Part shown: positions 52,348-60,420 of the stretch, piece by piece
How positions within the stretch are numbered: the first letter of the stretch is position 1
How the letters are laid out: each line of letters opens with the position of its first letter
Origin: Xanthomonas hortorum pv. cynarae
GTDB lineage: Bacteria; Pseudomonadota; Gammaproteobacteria; Xanthomonadales; Xanthomonadaceae
Length of the DNA stretch: 64,000 nucleotides
Reading direction: 5' to 3'
NCBI RefSeq assembly: GCF_002939985.1
Contig: NZ_MDFM01000014.1
Coordinates: forward strand, 30,026 to 94,025
Program-made: the position numbers and the translations under genes
The notes under the pieces: generated by a model
What the model saw: only the letters and a program-made list of their open reading frames with translations
The model's database searches: none
Told to the model about the DNA's origin: nothing

Positions 52348-53616
52348 ATGGAACAGACGCATGCACTCGCCGCCCTGACGCAGGCTGCCAACGGGCAACA
52401 GCCCGCCGCAATGAATGCCTTGGCGCAGGCGCTGGTGCGCGCCGGGCAGACCGAGCAGGCCTTGGTCTGGTACACACGGGGCGCGGCCGCCGGCGATCCC
52501 ACGGCACTGATCGAAGCCGGGCGCATGCTGGCCTACGGTGTCGGTTGCGATGTGGACATTGCCCAGGCGCGGGCGCACTGGCAGCAGGCCGAGCGCCAGG
52601 ACTCCGCAGCGGCGCGTTATCTGCTGGCAACGCTGGCGGTCACTGACACTCCATTGGCGCTGGCGCCGCAGGCATACGCGCAACTGCACGCCGCAGCCTC
52701 GGCCGACTACCCACTCGCACTCCGCGCACTGGCCATCCAGCACGGCCGCATCGATGACCCGCAACAACAACGCCGCTGCGTTGCCCTGCTGGAGCGCGCC
52801 GCCGCAGGCGGCGATGCGCTGGCGGCCGCACTGCTGGCAGAGCGCCTGCTGCGTGGCGAAGGCGTCCCGCCGCAGCCTGAGGCCGCGGCGCAGCTGTTGC
52901 GGCAATTGCAACCCTTGGGCATCGCCGTACTGCCCGATGTGCGGATCTCGCCACCCGATCCCGGTCGCGACCCCGTTGGCAACGAGGACCACATCAGTTT
53001 CGCGCCCCAAAGAAACGCGACGACGCGGCGCCACGACGCGCCCATGATCGAGGAAGTCTCCGCTGTGCTGTCTGCCGACGAATGCCGCTTGCTGATGCTG
53101 CTGGCACGGCCGCATCTGCGTGCTTCGCAGGTGGTGGACCCCAACGATGCGAGCACGCACCGAACGCCGATCCGCACCAGCCGCGGCGCCACGCTGGATC
53201 CGATCCTCGAAGACTTCGCCGCGCGTGCAGCGCAGGCGCGCGTGGCGGCCTGCGCGCAGCTGCCGTTGACCCACGCCGAAGCGCTGTCGGTGCTGTGCTA
53301 CGCGCCGGGCGAGCACTACCGCGCCCATCGCGACTACCTGCCGCCCGGCACGATCGCCGCAGACCGCCCTGGCGCCGGCAATCGCCTGCGCACCGCATGC
53401 GTCTATCTCAACGATGTCGACGCAGGCGGCGAAACCGAGTTCCCTGTTGCTGGCATCCGGGTACAACCGCGTGCCGGGTCGGTGGTGTGCTTCGACAACC
53501 TGCAGGCCGATGGCTGCCCCGATCCCGATTCGTTGCACGCCGGCCTGCCGGTCACCACGGGCAGCAAATGGCTGGGAACCTTGTGGTTTCGGCAGCAGCG
53601 CTATCGGCATTGGTGA
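52348..53616 (+). CDS. Sel1-repeat / prolyl 4-hydroxylase-like 2OG-Fe(II) oxygenase
   Basis: 422 residues. Residues ~1-190 are Sel1/TPR-like helical repeats (QALVWYTRGAAAGDPTALIE, AARYLLATLAV, LLERAAAGGDALAAALLAER). Residues ~225-422 form a P4Hc-type dioxygenase with iron ligands HxD at H327/D329 (EHYRAHRDYLPPG) and H397 (DSLHAGLPV), and a candidate 2-oxoglutarate Lys at K407 (GSKWLGTLWF). It hydroxylates proline or another residue in a protein partner, probably recruited through the repeats, which is inference. Single gene. Confidence 0.88.
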   Translation: MEQTHALAALTQAANGQQPAAMNALAQALVRAGQTEQALVWYTRGAAAGDPTALIEAGRMLAYGVGCDVDIAQARAHWQQAERQDSAAARYLLATLAVTDTPLALAPQAYAQLHAAASADYPLALRALAIQHGRIDDPQQQRRCVALLERAAAGGDALAAALLAERLLRGEGVPPQPEAAAQLLRQLQPLGIAVLPDVRISPPDPGRDPVGNEDHISFAPQRNATTRRHDAPMIEEVSAVLSADECRLLMLLARPHLRASQVVDPNDASTHRTPIRTSRGATLDPILEDFAARAAQARVAACAQLPLTHAEALSVLCYAPGEHYRAHRDYLPPGTIAADRPGAGNRLRTACVYLNDVDAGGETEFPVAGIRVQPRAGSVVCFDNLQADGCPDPDSLHAGLPVTTGSKWLGTLWFRQQRYRHW

Positions 53617-53663
53617 ACAGATTCATACACAAGCCCCTGCCGACGTGGTTTAAAATGTTGCAG

Positions 53664-53704
53664 CGCGACGTGATCGGACAGGGTCTGCAGACGTCGCGTT
53701 TTTT
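53664..53704 (+). terminator. Terminator or attenuator before leucine dehydrogenase
   Basis: The stem CGCGACGT / ACGTCGCG closes a 19-base loop that can itself form a short stem, followed by six T residues. TAAAAT at 53651-53656 could be a -10 element just upstream. If so, this hairpin would be in the leader of the gene at 53773 (an attenuator). Otherwise it terminates the oxygenase transcript. Confidence 0.7.
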
Positions 53705-53772
53705 GTTTCCCATTGCACGGGTCCAGACCCGGCCTCAGGGAAGGCACATCACGCAGCCCCGCGGAGCCTTCG

Positions 53773-54873
53773 ATGCTTTTCGAAACCCTCGATACCACCG
53801 GCCACGAGCAGGTGATTTTCTGTCACAACCGCGACGCCGGCCTCAAAGCGATCATCGCCTTGCACAGCACCCGCCTCGGGCCGGCACTGGGCGGCGTGCG
53901 CATGCGCCCGTACCCCACTAGCGAAGCGGCACTCGACGACGCGCTGCGGCTCAGCCGCACCATGACCTACAAGAACGCGCTGGCCGGGCTGAATGTCGGC
54001 GGCGGCAAGGCGGTGATCATCGGCGACCCCAAGACCGACAAGAGCGAGGCGCTGTTTCGCGCGTTCGGCCGTTTTGTCGACACCCTGGGCGGGCGCTACA
54101 TCACCTCCGAGGACGTGGGCACCGACGTCAACGACATGGAAAAGATCTACCTGGAGAGCGAGTACGTCACCGGCGTGCATCAGGTGCATCGCGGCTCCGG
54201 CGACCCGGCGCCGTTCACCGCCTACGGCGCGCTGCAGGCGCTGATGGCCTCGCTCAATCGCAGGCTCGGCCATGAAGAAGTCGGCAAGTCCAGCATCGCG
54301 ATCCAGGGCCTGGGCCATATCGGCATGGAGCTGGTCAAGCTGCTCAAGGAACGCGGCGCCAAGCTCTATGTAACCGATCTGAACCCGGCGCTGATGGACC
54401 GCGCAGTGGCCGAATATGGCGCCGAAGCCGTGCGTGTGGACGAGATCTACGAAGTGCCGGCCGATGTGTTCGCGCCGTGCGCGCTGGAAGGCGCGATCAA
54501 CGAACAGACCCTGCCAAGGCTCAAGGCCAAGATCATCTGCGGCACTGCCAACAACCAGCTCGCCAGCGCCGCCATCGGGCAAGAGTTGCACAAGCGCGGC
54601 ATCTTGTACGCACCCGATTACGTGGTCAATGCCGGTGGCGTGATGAATGTGTCGCTGGAGATCGACGGCTACAACCGCGAGCGCGCGATGCGGCTGATCC
54701 GCAGCATCTATCACAATCTGGAAAAGGTGTTCGATCTGTCCACGCAGCTGGGCGTACCGCCGCAGCAGGCGGCCGATCAGATTGCCGAAACGCGCATCGA
54801 GGCCATCAGCAAGCTCAAACTGCCGCTGGGCCGCACCGCACCGCGTTTTTTGCACAAGCTGCGCGGCGAGTGA
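53773..54873 (+). CDS. Leucine/branched-chain amino acid dehydrogenase
   Basis: 366 residues, of the Glu/Leu/Phe/Val dehydrogenase family at leucine-dehydrogenase length. The catalytic region is TMTYKNALAGLNVGGGKAVI (~70-89, substrate and catalytic lysines). The NAD-binding glycine motif is IQGLGHIGMELVKLLKERGA (~177-196). It oxidatively deaminates leucine, valine or isoleucine to the 2-oxo acid with NAD+, feeding branched fatty-acid primers or degradation. Convergent with the autotransporter gene. Confidence 0.92.
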   Translation: MLFETLDTTGHEQVIFCHNRDAGLKAIIALHSTRLGPALGGVRMRPYPTSEAALDDALRLSRTMTYKNALAGLNVGGGKAVIIGDPKTDKSEALFRAFGRFVDTLGGRYITSEDVGTDVNDMEKIYLESEYVTGVHQVHRGSGDPAPFTAYGALQALMASLNRRLGHEEVGKSSIAIQGLGHIGMELVKLLKERGAKLYVTDLNPALMDRAVAEYGAEAVRVDEIYEVPADVFAPCALEGAINEQTLPRLKAKIICGTANNQLASAAIGQELHKRGILYAPDYVVNAGGVMNVSLEIDGYNRERAMRLIRSIYHNLEKVFDLSTQLGVPPQQAADQIAETRIEAISKLKLPLGRTAPRFLHKLRGE

Positions 54874-54876
54874 TCC

Positions 54877-54906
54877 GCATGCCCAGGCAGCAGTGCCTGG
54901 GCATGC
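54877..54906. terminator. Perfect 13-bp hairpin between convergent genes
   Basis: The arms GCATGCCCAGGCA and TGCCTGGGCATGC with a GCAG loop fill most of the 43-base gap between the leucine dehydrogenase and autotransporter stop codons. There is no T-tract. Probable two-way transcript end. Confidence 0.65.
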
Positions 54907-54916
54907 AAGACGCCGA

Positions 54917-57766
54917 TCAGAAATCGGCGCTGTAACGCAGGCTCAGCGCGCGATCGTCGCCGCGCTCGCCCACCCGCTGGTCGTAACCGAAACGCAGCTG
55001 GCTCCGATTGCCGAACGGCGCCGAGGCCGCGATGCCGAACAGGCCACCCGAGCGCGCCGGCTGCATGCCACGCAACGGCGCCCACGCATCCACACCGATG
55101 AAGCTGGCATCCAGCATCAAGCCGTCGCTGCTCAATGCCTGCTGCCACTCGGCATAACCGCCCAACTGGATGCCGCGCCAGCGATATGCCGAACGCACAC
55201 CGGCCAGCACCTGGGTGCGTGAGGAGGTGCTGGCATCGGCACGCAACCCGAAACCGTCGCCACCGCTTTCGCGGAAGCCCTCGCTACGCAGCCGCACATA
55301 ATCCAGACCCATGTACGGCGTCAGCGATGCGCGTGCACCGCCCCAGCGGTAGCCGGTTTCCAGGTTGCCGCTGAGGTAACTGCCGCTGTAGTCGCTGAAG
55401 GCGCTGCTGCGGTCTTCGCCGAACTGCAGGCTGCGCTCGATCTGCCGATCGACATTGCCAAAACCCAGTTGGCCCAGCGTGTAAGCCGAGCCCAGCGTGG
55501 TGCCCCAGTACAGCTGACCTTGCACCTGACGATCGCGCCCACGTGCACCATCCAGATCGCCCAGGCTGTTGGAGCGCGTTTCGCCGAAAGCAAAACCCGC
55601 GACCGCGCCGGAGGCCAGGCGCAGATCATTGCCCATCATCCAGCCGGAGGTAGCGAATCCGGACGTGGTCACCCCACCCTCGCCCGGCCCGCCGAGCGCG
55701 CGTTGCCAGACGCCGAGCATGCGGGGCTGCTGCGACAAGCCATCGAAATGCGTGGCCAACGCACGCCGGCCCAGATCGATGGTGTCGAAGGTCATCGCTG
55801 CCGAGGCCGCATGCGCACGACCGGACAGACTGCGCAACGAATCGGCTGCTGCCTTGGCGGTGGACGATTGCTGCAACGCCGCTGCGGCGCGAATGAAGCC
55901 GTTACTGATCGCGCCGCTGCCTTGCAGTTGTTGCGCATCCACCTGCTGGAACGCCTGCTCGACACGCACCGCCGAATCCATCGACGCAGTGCCGATGACG
56001 CCCAGCGTTGCCGCCACTGCAGTGACATCCATGCGCCGCAACGTCAGATACGCGCTATTGCTGTCGTAGCTCAGATTGGCATCGAGGAAGGTCACTGCCG
56101 GCCCGTTGCTGAGCGAATCGAACCGGCCCTGCAGCCCGTTGGTGGCTTGCAGCAAGGTGTAGGTGTTGTTGTCGATCACGTAATCGCGCCGGCCGAGCAC
56201 TTGCAGATCACCCGCAATCGTCGCGGTGCCCGCAACGTTCAAACGATCGCCGACGTTCAAGGCCAGACGGCCGTCACCCGCCTGGGTGTAATTGCCGGTG
56301 ACAGACAGCGCCGCACTGTTGACCTGCAGCGTGCCGGCATTGTTCACCGTTCCACCGATCCTGCCGGCACCGACCAGCCTGGCGCCATTGGCGATGCCCA
56401 CGCGCACACTCTGCAGACTGGCCGTCTGCAAGGTGCCACCGAGCACCTGGGTGTCGCCGGCAAAGGTGTTGGCATCGCTACTCAATACCAAGGTACCGGT
56501 CCCACGCTTGGTCAGCCCACCGGTGCCGCTGATGTCGTTGGCCCAGGTCGAACGCAAGGTATTGACGGTGACATCCACCGTCCCCCAATCGAAACGTGCC
56601 GGTCCCAGCACCGCCTTGCCGACATTGAGCAAGCCGTAGCCGAACGTCGGATCGACGCCCGCTGCGCCCAGATCGGTGGCAGTTCCCAGCAACGTCTGGC
56701 GCACCAGATCATTGTTGAAATACGGAAACGCCTCCCACACCAGTGCGGCTGCACCGGACACCAGCGGCGCGGCAAACGAGGTGCCGCTGCCATAGAAATA
56801 ACGGATGTTGCTGGCGGTGGCATTGGGGTCGAGAAACATCGAGGTGCCCGGCGCCACCAGGCAATAACGCATCGCAACGCCGCAGGCATTGGAGTACGAG
56901 GCCAGCTGCGTGGGATTGGCGGTATCCAGCGCGGCGACCACCAACCAGCCGCGTTCCAGATCGGCGGCCGGCAGCGTCCCGTTCGGGCCCGGCTGGCTGG
57001 GCAGCGCCGCCGTATCGGAGGGCTGCGCCCGCGATTCGTTGCCCGACGCAAACACCACCAGCCCATCGTTGCCGATGATGAAAGGCCGGTATTCCTGCGC
57101 AATCTGATTGGTCACCGCCGGGTCGTTCCAATACAGCCCGCCCCACGAATTATTCATGATGCGCACGCCTGCGCTGATCAGGTCGGCATGCACGCCGGCC
57201 AGTCCAAGCGGGCCATCGACCTCGTTGCCTTCGCCGCTACCGTCATCGTCCGGCGCTTCATCGCTGATGATGCGCGCAGACACCAGGCCTGCGCCGCTGG
57301 CGATGCCGCCCGGCCACTGCCCCACGGCACGCCCGGCCGCCAGTTGCGCCACCACGGTGCCGTGGCCAACCACATCGCCCGCAGCGACATTGTTGGTGCG
57401 CGGATCGACATAGATGAAGCTGTCGCTGACCCGCCCCTGCAAGGCCGGATGATTGGTATTGATGCCGGTATCGATCACGCCGATGCGATACCCCGCACCG
57501 GTGAACCCCAACGCCTGCGCGGCGCGCGCATTGGTCAGCGTCAGATGCGCGTCGAATGCGGGTTCCGGTGTCGTCGGCGGTGCCACCACCGGCGGTGGCG
57601 GAGGCGGCGGTGAGGTTGGCGGCGGTGGTGGCGGTGGCGAGGTGGGTGGCGGTGCAGTCGGTGTGGTCGGACGAATGCCGCCGCCACCTCCACCGCCGCC
57701 ACACGCGGTCAACGCCACAGCCAACGCCGAGGCCAGGACAGTCCTGGCGACGTCTATCTTCTTCAT
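54917..57766 (-). CDS. Lipidated subtilisin-like (S8) autotransporter protease
   Basis: 949 residues. The signal sequence ends in a lipobox (LTAC, Cys22), followed by a Gly tract and a Pro-rich linker (~31-68). The S8 domain has Asp99 (GVIDTGINTNHPALQG), His135 (VGHGTVVAQL), oxyanion Asn ~243 (FASGNES) and Ser330 (GSGTSFAAPLVSG). Autotransporter-associated beta repeats follow (GTGTLVLSSDANTFAGDTQV, ~430). A C-terminal ~270-residue beta-barrel ends in Phe (LSLRYSADF). The layout resembles NalP/SphB1, lipid-anchored surface maturases of other autotransporters. The protease is presumably tethered outside the cell; its targets are unknown. Confidence 0.9.
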   Translation of the reverse strand: MKKIDVARTVLASALAVALTACGGGGGGGGIRPTTPTAPPPTSPPPPPPPTSPPPPPPPVVAPPTTPEPAFDAHLTLTNARAAQALGFTGAGYRIGVIDTGINTNHPALQGRVSDSFIYVDPRTNNVAAGDVVGHGTVVAQLAAGRAVGQWPGGIASGAGLVSARIISDEAPDDDGSGEGNEVDGPLGLAGVHADLISAGVRIMNNSWGGLYWNDPAVTNQIAQEYRPFIIGNDGLVVFASGNESRAQPSDTAALPSQPGPNGTLPAADLERGWLVVAALDTANPTQLASYSNACGVAMRYCLVAPGTSMFLDPNATASNIRYFYGSGTSFAAPLVSGAAALVWEAFPYFNNDLVRQTLLGTATDLGAAGVDPTFGYGLLNVGKAVLGPARFDWGTVDVTVNTLRSTWANDISGTGGLTKRGTGTLVLSSDANTFAGDTQVLGGTLQTASLQSVRVGIANGARLVGAGRIGGTVNNAGTLQVNSAALSVTGNYTQAGDGRLALNVGDRLNVAGTATIAGDLQVLGRRDYVIDNNTYTLLQATNGLQGRFDSLSNGPAVTFLDANLSYDSNSAYLTLRRMDVTAVAATLGVIGTASMDSAVRVEQAFQQVDAQQLQGSGAISNGFIRAAAALQQSSTAKAAADSLRSLSGRAHAASAAMTFDTIDLGRRALATHFDGLSQQPRMLGVWQRALGGPGEGGVTTSGFATSGWMMGNDLRLASGAVAGFAFGETRSNSLGDLDGARGRDRQVQGQLYWGTTLGSAYTLGQLGFGNVDRQIERSLQFGEDRSSAFSDYSGSYLSGNLETGYRWGGARASLTPYMGLDYVRLRSEGFRESGGDGFGLRADASTSSRTQVLAGVRSAYRWRGIQLGGYAEWQQALSSDGLMLDASFIGVDAWAPLRGMQPARSGGLFGIAASAPFGNRSQLRFGYDQRVGERGDDRALSLRYSADF

Positions 57767-57939
57767 CTGAGTTGTTCTCCCCGAACCCATTCAATGGATA
57801 GGGCCCGATCCGGACCCGAACGACGTCTTTATAACGCATCGTCACGCCACTGTCGCAGCAAACTGCGTAGCGCATGTCGCGGCTGGCGCGAACGGAGCAT
57901 GAGGCAGATAATCGTTTCACTTTAAACGGTATCTCCTTT

Positions 57940-59115
57940 ATGTCCGACATCGTCATCGTTGCTGCCAAACGCACTGCCATCGGCTCGTTCCTTGGCCAAT
58001 TCAATGGCCTGCCGGCGCCCAAGCTCGCCGCCGCCGCGATCGAGGGTGCGCTGGCGCAATCAGGGATCGCACCAGCCGACATTTCAGAAGTCATCGTCGG
58101 CTGCGTGCTGCCGGCCAACCTCGGCCAGGCGCCTGCACGTCAGGCCGCGATTGCGGCAGGCATTCCCACCTCCACCGGCGCCACCACCATCAATAAGGTG
58201 TGCGGCTCGGGCATGAAGGCGATCATGTTCGGACACGATCTGATCAAGGCCGGCTCGGCCAGCATCGTGGTCGCCGGCGGCATGGAGTCGATGAGCAACG
58301 CGCCGCATCTGCTGCCCAACTCGCGCACCGGCAACCGCTACGGCAACTTCCAGGCAGTCGACCACATGGCCTGGGATGGTCTGACCAATCCATACGACGG
58401 CCAGGCGATGGGCGTGTTCGGCGAAGCCACGGCGGAGAAGTTCGATTTCAGTCGCGCCGATCAGGATGCCTTCGCGATCGCCTCGGTCGAGCGTGCGCAG
58501 GCTGCGCAGCGTAGCGGCGCGTTCGTCGATGAAATCGTTCCGGTCACGGTGGCAACACGCAAGGGCGAGGTCGTCGTGGACAGCGACGAGCAGCCCGGCA
58601 AATCCGATGTGGCCAAGATTCCGACCCTGAAGCCGGCCTTCAAGAAGGACGGCACCGTCACCGCCGCCAGTTCGTCGAGCATCTCCGACGGCGCGGCAAT
58701 CACCATCCTGATGCACGCAGACGATGCGCAACGTCGTGGCATCACGCCGTTGGCGCGCATCGTCGGGCATGTCACCCACTCGCAGGAACCTGAGTGGTTC
58801 ACCACCGCGCCGGTGGCCGCGATCCAGACCCTGGTCGGCAAGATCGGCTGGCATCTGGACGAGGTGGATCTGTTCGAAATCAACGAAGCGTTCGCGGTGG
58901 TACCGATGGTGCCGATCAAGGAACTGGGCATCGCGCACGACAAGGTCAACGTGCATGGCGGCGCCTGCGCACTCGGTCATCCGATCGGCGCATCCGGTGC
59001 GCGCCTGGTGGTGACATTGGTGAACGCGTTGCGCACGCGCGGCGGCAAGCGCGGAATCGCGACGCTGTGCATTGGCGGCGGCGAAGCGACTGCCATCGCT
59101 ATCGAATTGATTTAA
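57940..59115 (+). CDS. Acetyl-CoA C-acyltransferase (thiolase)
   Basis: 391 residues from ATG 57940, standard thiolase size. The nucleophile Cys is in INKVCGSGMKAIMFGHD (~88-92). The second active-site motifs are FEINEAFAVVPMV and the C-terminal GGACALGHPIGASGARLVV, where Cys acts as base. It condenses or cleaves acetoacetyl-CoA/3-ketoacyl-CoA, either biosynthetic (AtoB/PhaA type) or in fatty-acid breakdown; the opening MSDIVIVAAKRTAIGSFLGQ favours the acetyl-CoA acetyltransferase type. No partner genes are adjacent. Confidence 0.92.
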   Translation: MSDIVIVAAKRTAIGSFLGQFNGLPAPKLAAAAIEGALAQSGIAPADISEVIVGCVLPANLGQAPARQAAIAAGIPTSTGATTINKVCGSGMKAIMFGHDLIKAGSASIVVAGGMESMSNAPHLLPNSRTGNRYGNFQAVDHMAWDGLTNPYDGQAMGVFGEATAEKFDFSRADQDAFAIASVERAQAAQRSGAFVDEIVPVTVATRKGEVVVDSDEQPGKSDVAKIPTLKPAFKKDGTVTAASSSSISDGAAITILMHADDAQRRGITPLARIVGHVTHSQEPEWFTTAPVAAIQTLVGKIGWHLDEVDLFEINEAFAVVPMVPIKELGIAHDKVNVHGGACALGHPIGASGARLVVTLVNALRTRGGKRGIATLCIGGGEATAIAIELI

Positions 59116-59157
59116 TTGTTTTTAACGGCGATTTTGCAAAACTGAATGCGCGCACGC

Positions 59158-59163
59158 TTGACA
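59158..59163 (+). promoter_or_regulatory. Candidate -35 element of the alanine-rich lipoprotein gene
   Basis: A consensus TTGACA, 75 bases before the lipoprotein ATG. The matching -10 at 17 bases is weak (ATCATG). The spacing to the start and the strong codon bias of the gene suggest real promoter activity here. Confidence 0.45.
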
Positions 59164-59237
59164 CTAGTCTTGTGGCCGTCATCATGTCGCTGGCGCGCAA
59201 TAGCGCGTTGCCTAATCTAACGACGAGGATTGAAACA

Positions 59238-59579
59238 ATGACCATTAACAAGCTGCTGATCGCAATGGCTCTGGGCCTGGCCCTGACCGCTTGCTCGAAG
59301 CCGGAACAGGCTCAGGACGCTGCTGCTTCGGCTAACGAAGCCGCTGCCGACGCTCAGACCGCTGCTGACCAGGCTGCTGCCTCGGGCTCGCAGTCGGCTG
59401 ACGCCGCTCAGGCTGCTGCCAACACCGCTGCTGCTTCGGCTGACACCGCTGCTGACGCTGCCCAGGCTGCTTCCGGCGCCGCGACCGACGCTGCTGCTGA
59501 TCAGGCTGCCGACGCTGCCAAGACGGCTGAAAACACCGCCGAAGCTGCTAAGGACACCGCCGAAGAAGCCAAGAAGTAA
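59238..59579 (+). CDS. Alanine-rich small lipoprotein, probably abundant
   Basis: 113 residues. A lipoprotein signal has lipobox LTAC (Cys19) in MTINKLLIAMALGLALTACS. The rest is almost pure Ala with Asp, Glu, Gln, Ser and Lys in a regular heptad-like helix (EAAADAQTAADQAAASGSQS), like Lpp-type or coiled-coil envelope lipoproteins. Alanine is encoded mostly by GCT, unlike its neighbours, which favour GCC/GCG. That is a sign of very high expression. A TTGACA element lies upstream and a strong terminator downstream. It has a paralogue-like neighbour at 59837. Confidence 0.85.
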   Translation: MTINKLLIAMALGLALTACSKPEQAQDAAASANEAAADAQTAADQAAASGSQSADAAQAAANTAAASADTAADAAQAASGAATDAAADQAADAAKTAENTAEAAKDTAEEAKK

Positions 59580-59606
59580 TCACTTCTTAGCTCCAAGCGA
59601 GTTCGG

Positions 59607-59636
59607 AAAAAGCCGCTGGTTTCCAGCGGCTTTTTC
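59607..59636 (+). terminator. Intrinsic terminator of the lipoprotein gene
   Basis: The arms AAAAAGCCGCTGG and CCAGCGGCTTTTT are perfect complements around a TTT loop, followed by CTTTG. It lies 28 bases after the stop. Confidence 0.92.
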
Positions 59637-59836
59637 TTTGCCTGAAATTTCTCCCGGAATCCGCCCCTGATCCGCCTGCACTGGATGCATCACGCGTCGC
59701 CCTTAGACAAATGACTCGCCATCGCGTAGCGGCATGCCCGCCCGCGGCTGAATGGCCAGTGCGGCATTGACGCGCACTGCATTGGCTCCTGCATAAGCTC
59801 CGCCTTCCAACACCGGAACAGGAACAGGACCCACCC

Positions 59837-60163
59837 ATGAAGACGATCCGCATGCTGTCGTTGAGCGCCATTGCCGCCCTCTCGCTTGCCGCCTGCCAAG
59901 GCCCTGATGCAGAGCAGGCGCGCCGCGATGCCGCATCCGCCGCCAAGCACGCTGCTGCTGCCACCGAGCAGGCCGCCGATCGCGCTGCCGTGCAGGCCAA
60001 GGCTGCCACTGCCGACGCACGCGTTGCCGCTCGCGAACTGGCGGCCGATGCCAGCCGCGCAACCGCCAACGCCGCCGACGCCACCGCCGACAAGACCCGC
60101 GAGATGGCCAACAAGGCCGAGCAGAGTGCCGACAAGCACGACGCAGAGCATCCGGAACACTAA
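59837..60163 (+). CDS. Alanine-rich small lipoprotein (second)
   Basis: 108 residues. Lipobox LAAC (Cys20) in MKTIRMLSLSAIAALSLAAC is followed by an Ala-rich coiled helix (AEQARRDAASAAKHAAAATE) and a charged tail ADKHDAEHPEH. It has the same architecture as the gene at 59238 but uses the normal GCC/GCG alanine codons of the window, so it is presumably less expressed. A GGAACAGGA ribosome site is present. Function unknown, likely an envelope-spacing or structural lipoprotein. Confidence 0.82.
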   Translation: MKTIRMLSLSAIAALSLAACQGPDAEQARRDAASAAKHAAAATEQAADRAAVQAKAATADARVAARELAADASRATANAADATADKTREMANKAEQSADKHDAEHPEH

Positions 60164-60332
60164 GAGCGACTGTCACAACGACTGCGCTCACCGCTAGGCG
60201 GGCACGGTCGGTGCTCGGAAAGCGCCATGTATCACGTACACGTCGGCTCTTCTGCGCCGTTCGTACCACCAAGGGCCGCTCGCCGCGCTTGTCAGCCACT
60301 CTGAAACACCGCGTGACCCCGTTGGCACTTTG

Positions 60333-60370
60333 CGCACGCGCCGGCTTTATCGAGCCGGCGCGTGCGTTTG
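60333..60370. terminator. Perfect 14-bp hairpin between lipoprotein and GGDEF genes
   Basis: The arms CGCACGCGCCGGCT and AGCCGGCGCGTGCG surround a six-base loop and are followed by TTTG. It lies 170 bases after the lipoprotein gene, so it is a terminator or part of the GGDEF gene's leader. Confidence 0.55.
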
Positions 60371-60420
60371 TCGGCGGCAGAAAGCGCATGTTGTCGAGCA
60401 CGGCAGGCTAGCATCAGCGC

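Noticed and set aside
53655-53921. A leader peptide for the leucine dehydrogenase gene
   Set aside because: A frame from ATG 53655 runs on into the dehydrogenase gene without leucine codon clusters or a stop near the hairpin, so it does not look like an attenuation peptide.
55469-57613. A 714-codon plus-strand frame opposite the autotransporter
   Set aside because: No family resemblance. The minus strand encodes a full S8 domain and barrel in this interval, so this is a GC-driven shadow.
60190-60290. A degenerate sixth copy of the structured repeat
   Set aside because: Weak similarity around ACGTACACGTCGGCTCTTCTGCG, but no paired arms or GGGAC/GTCCC junction could be found.
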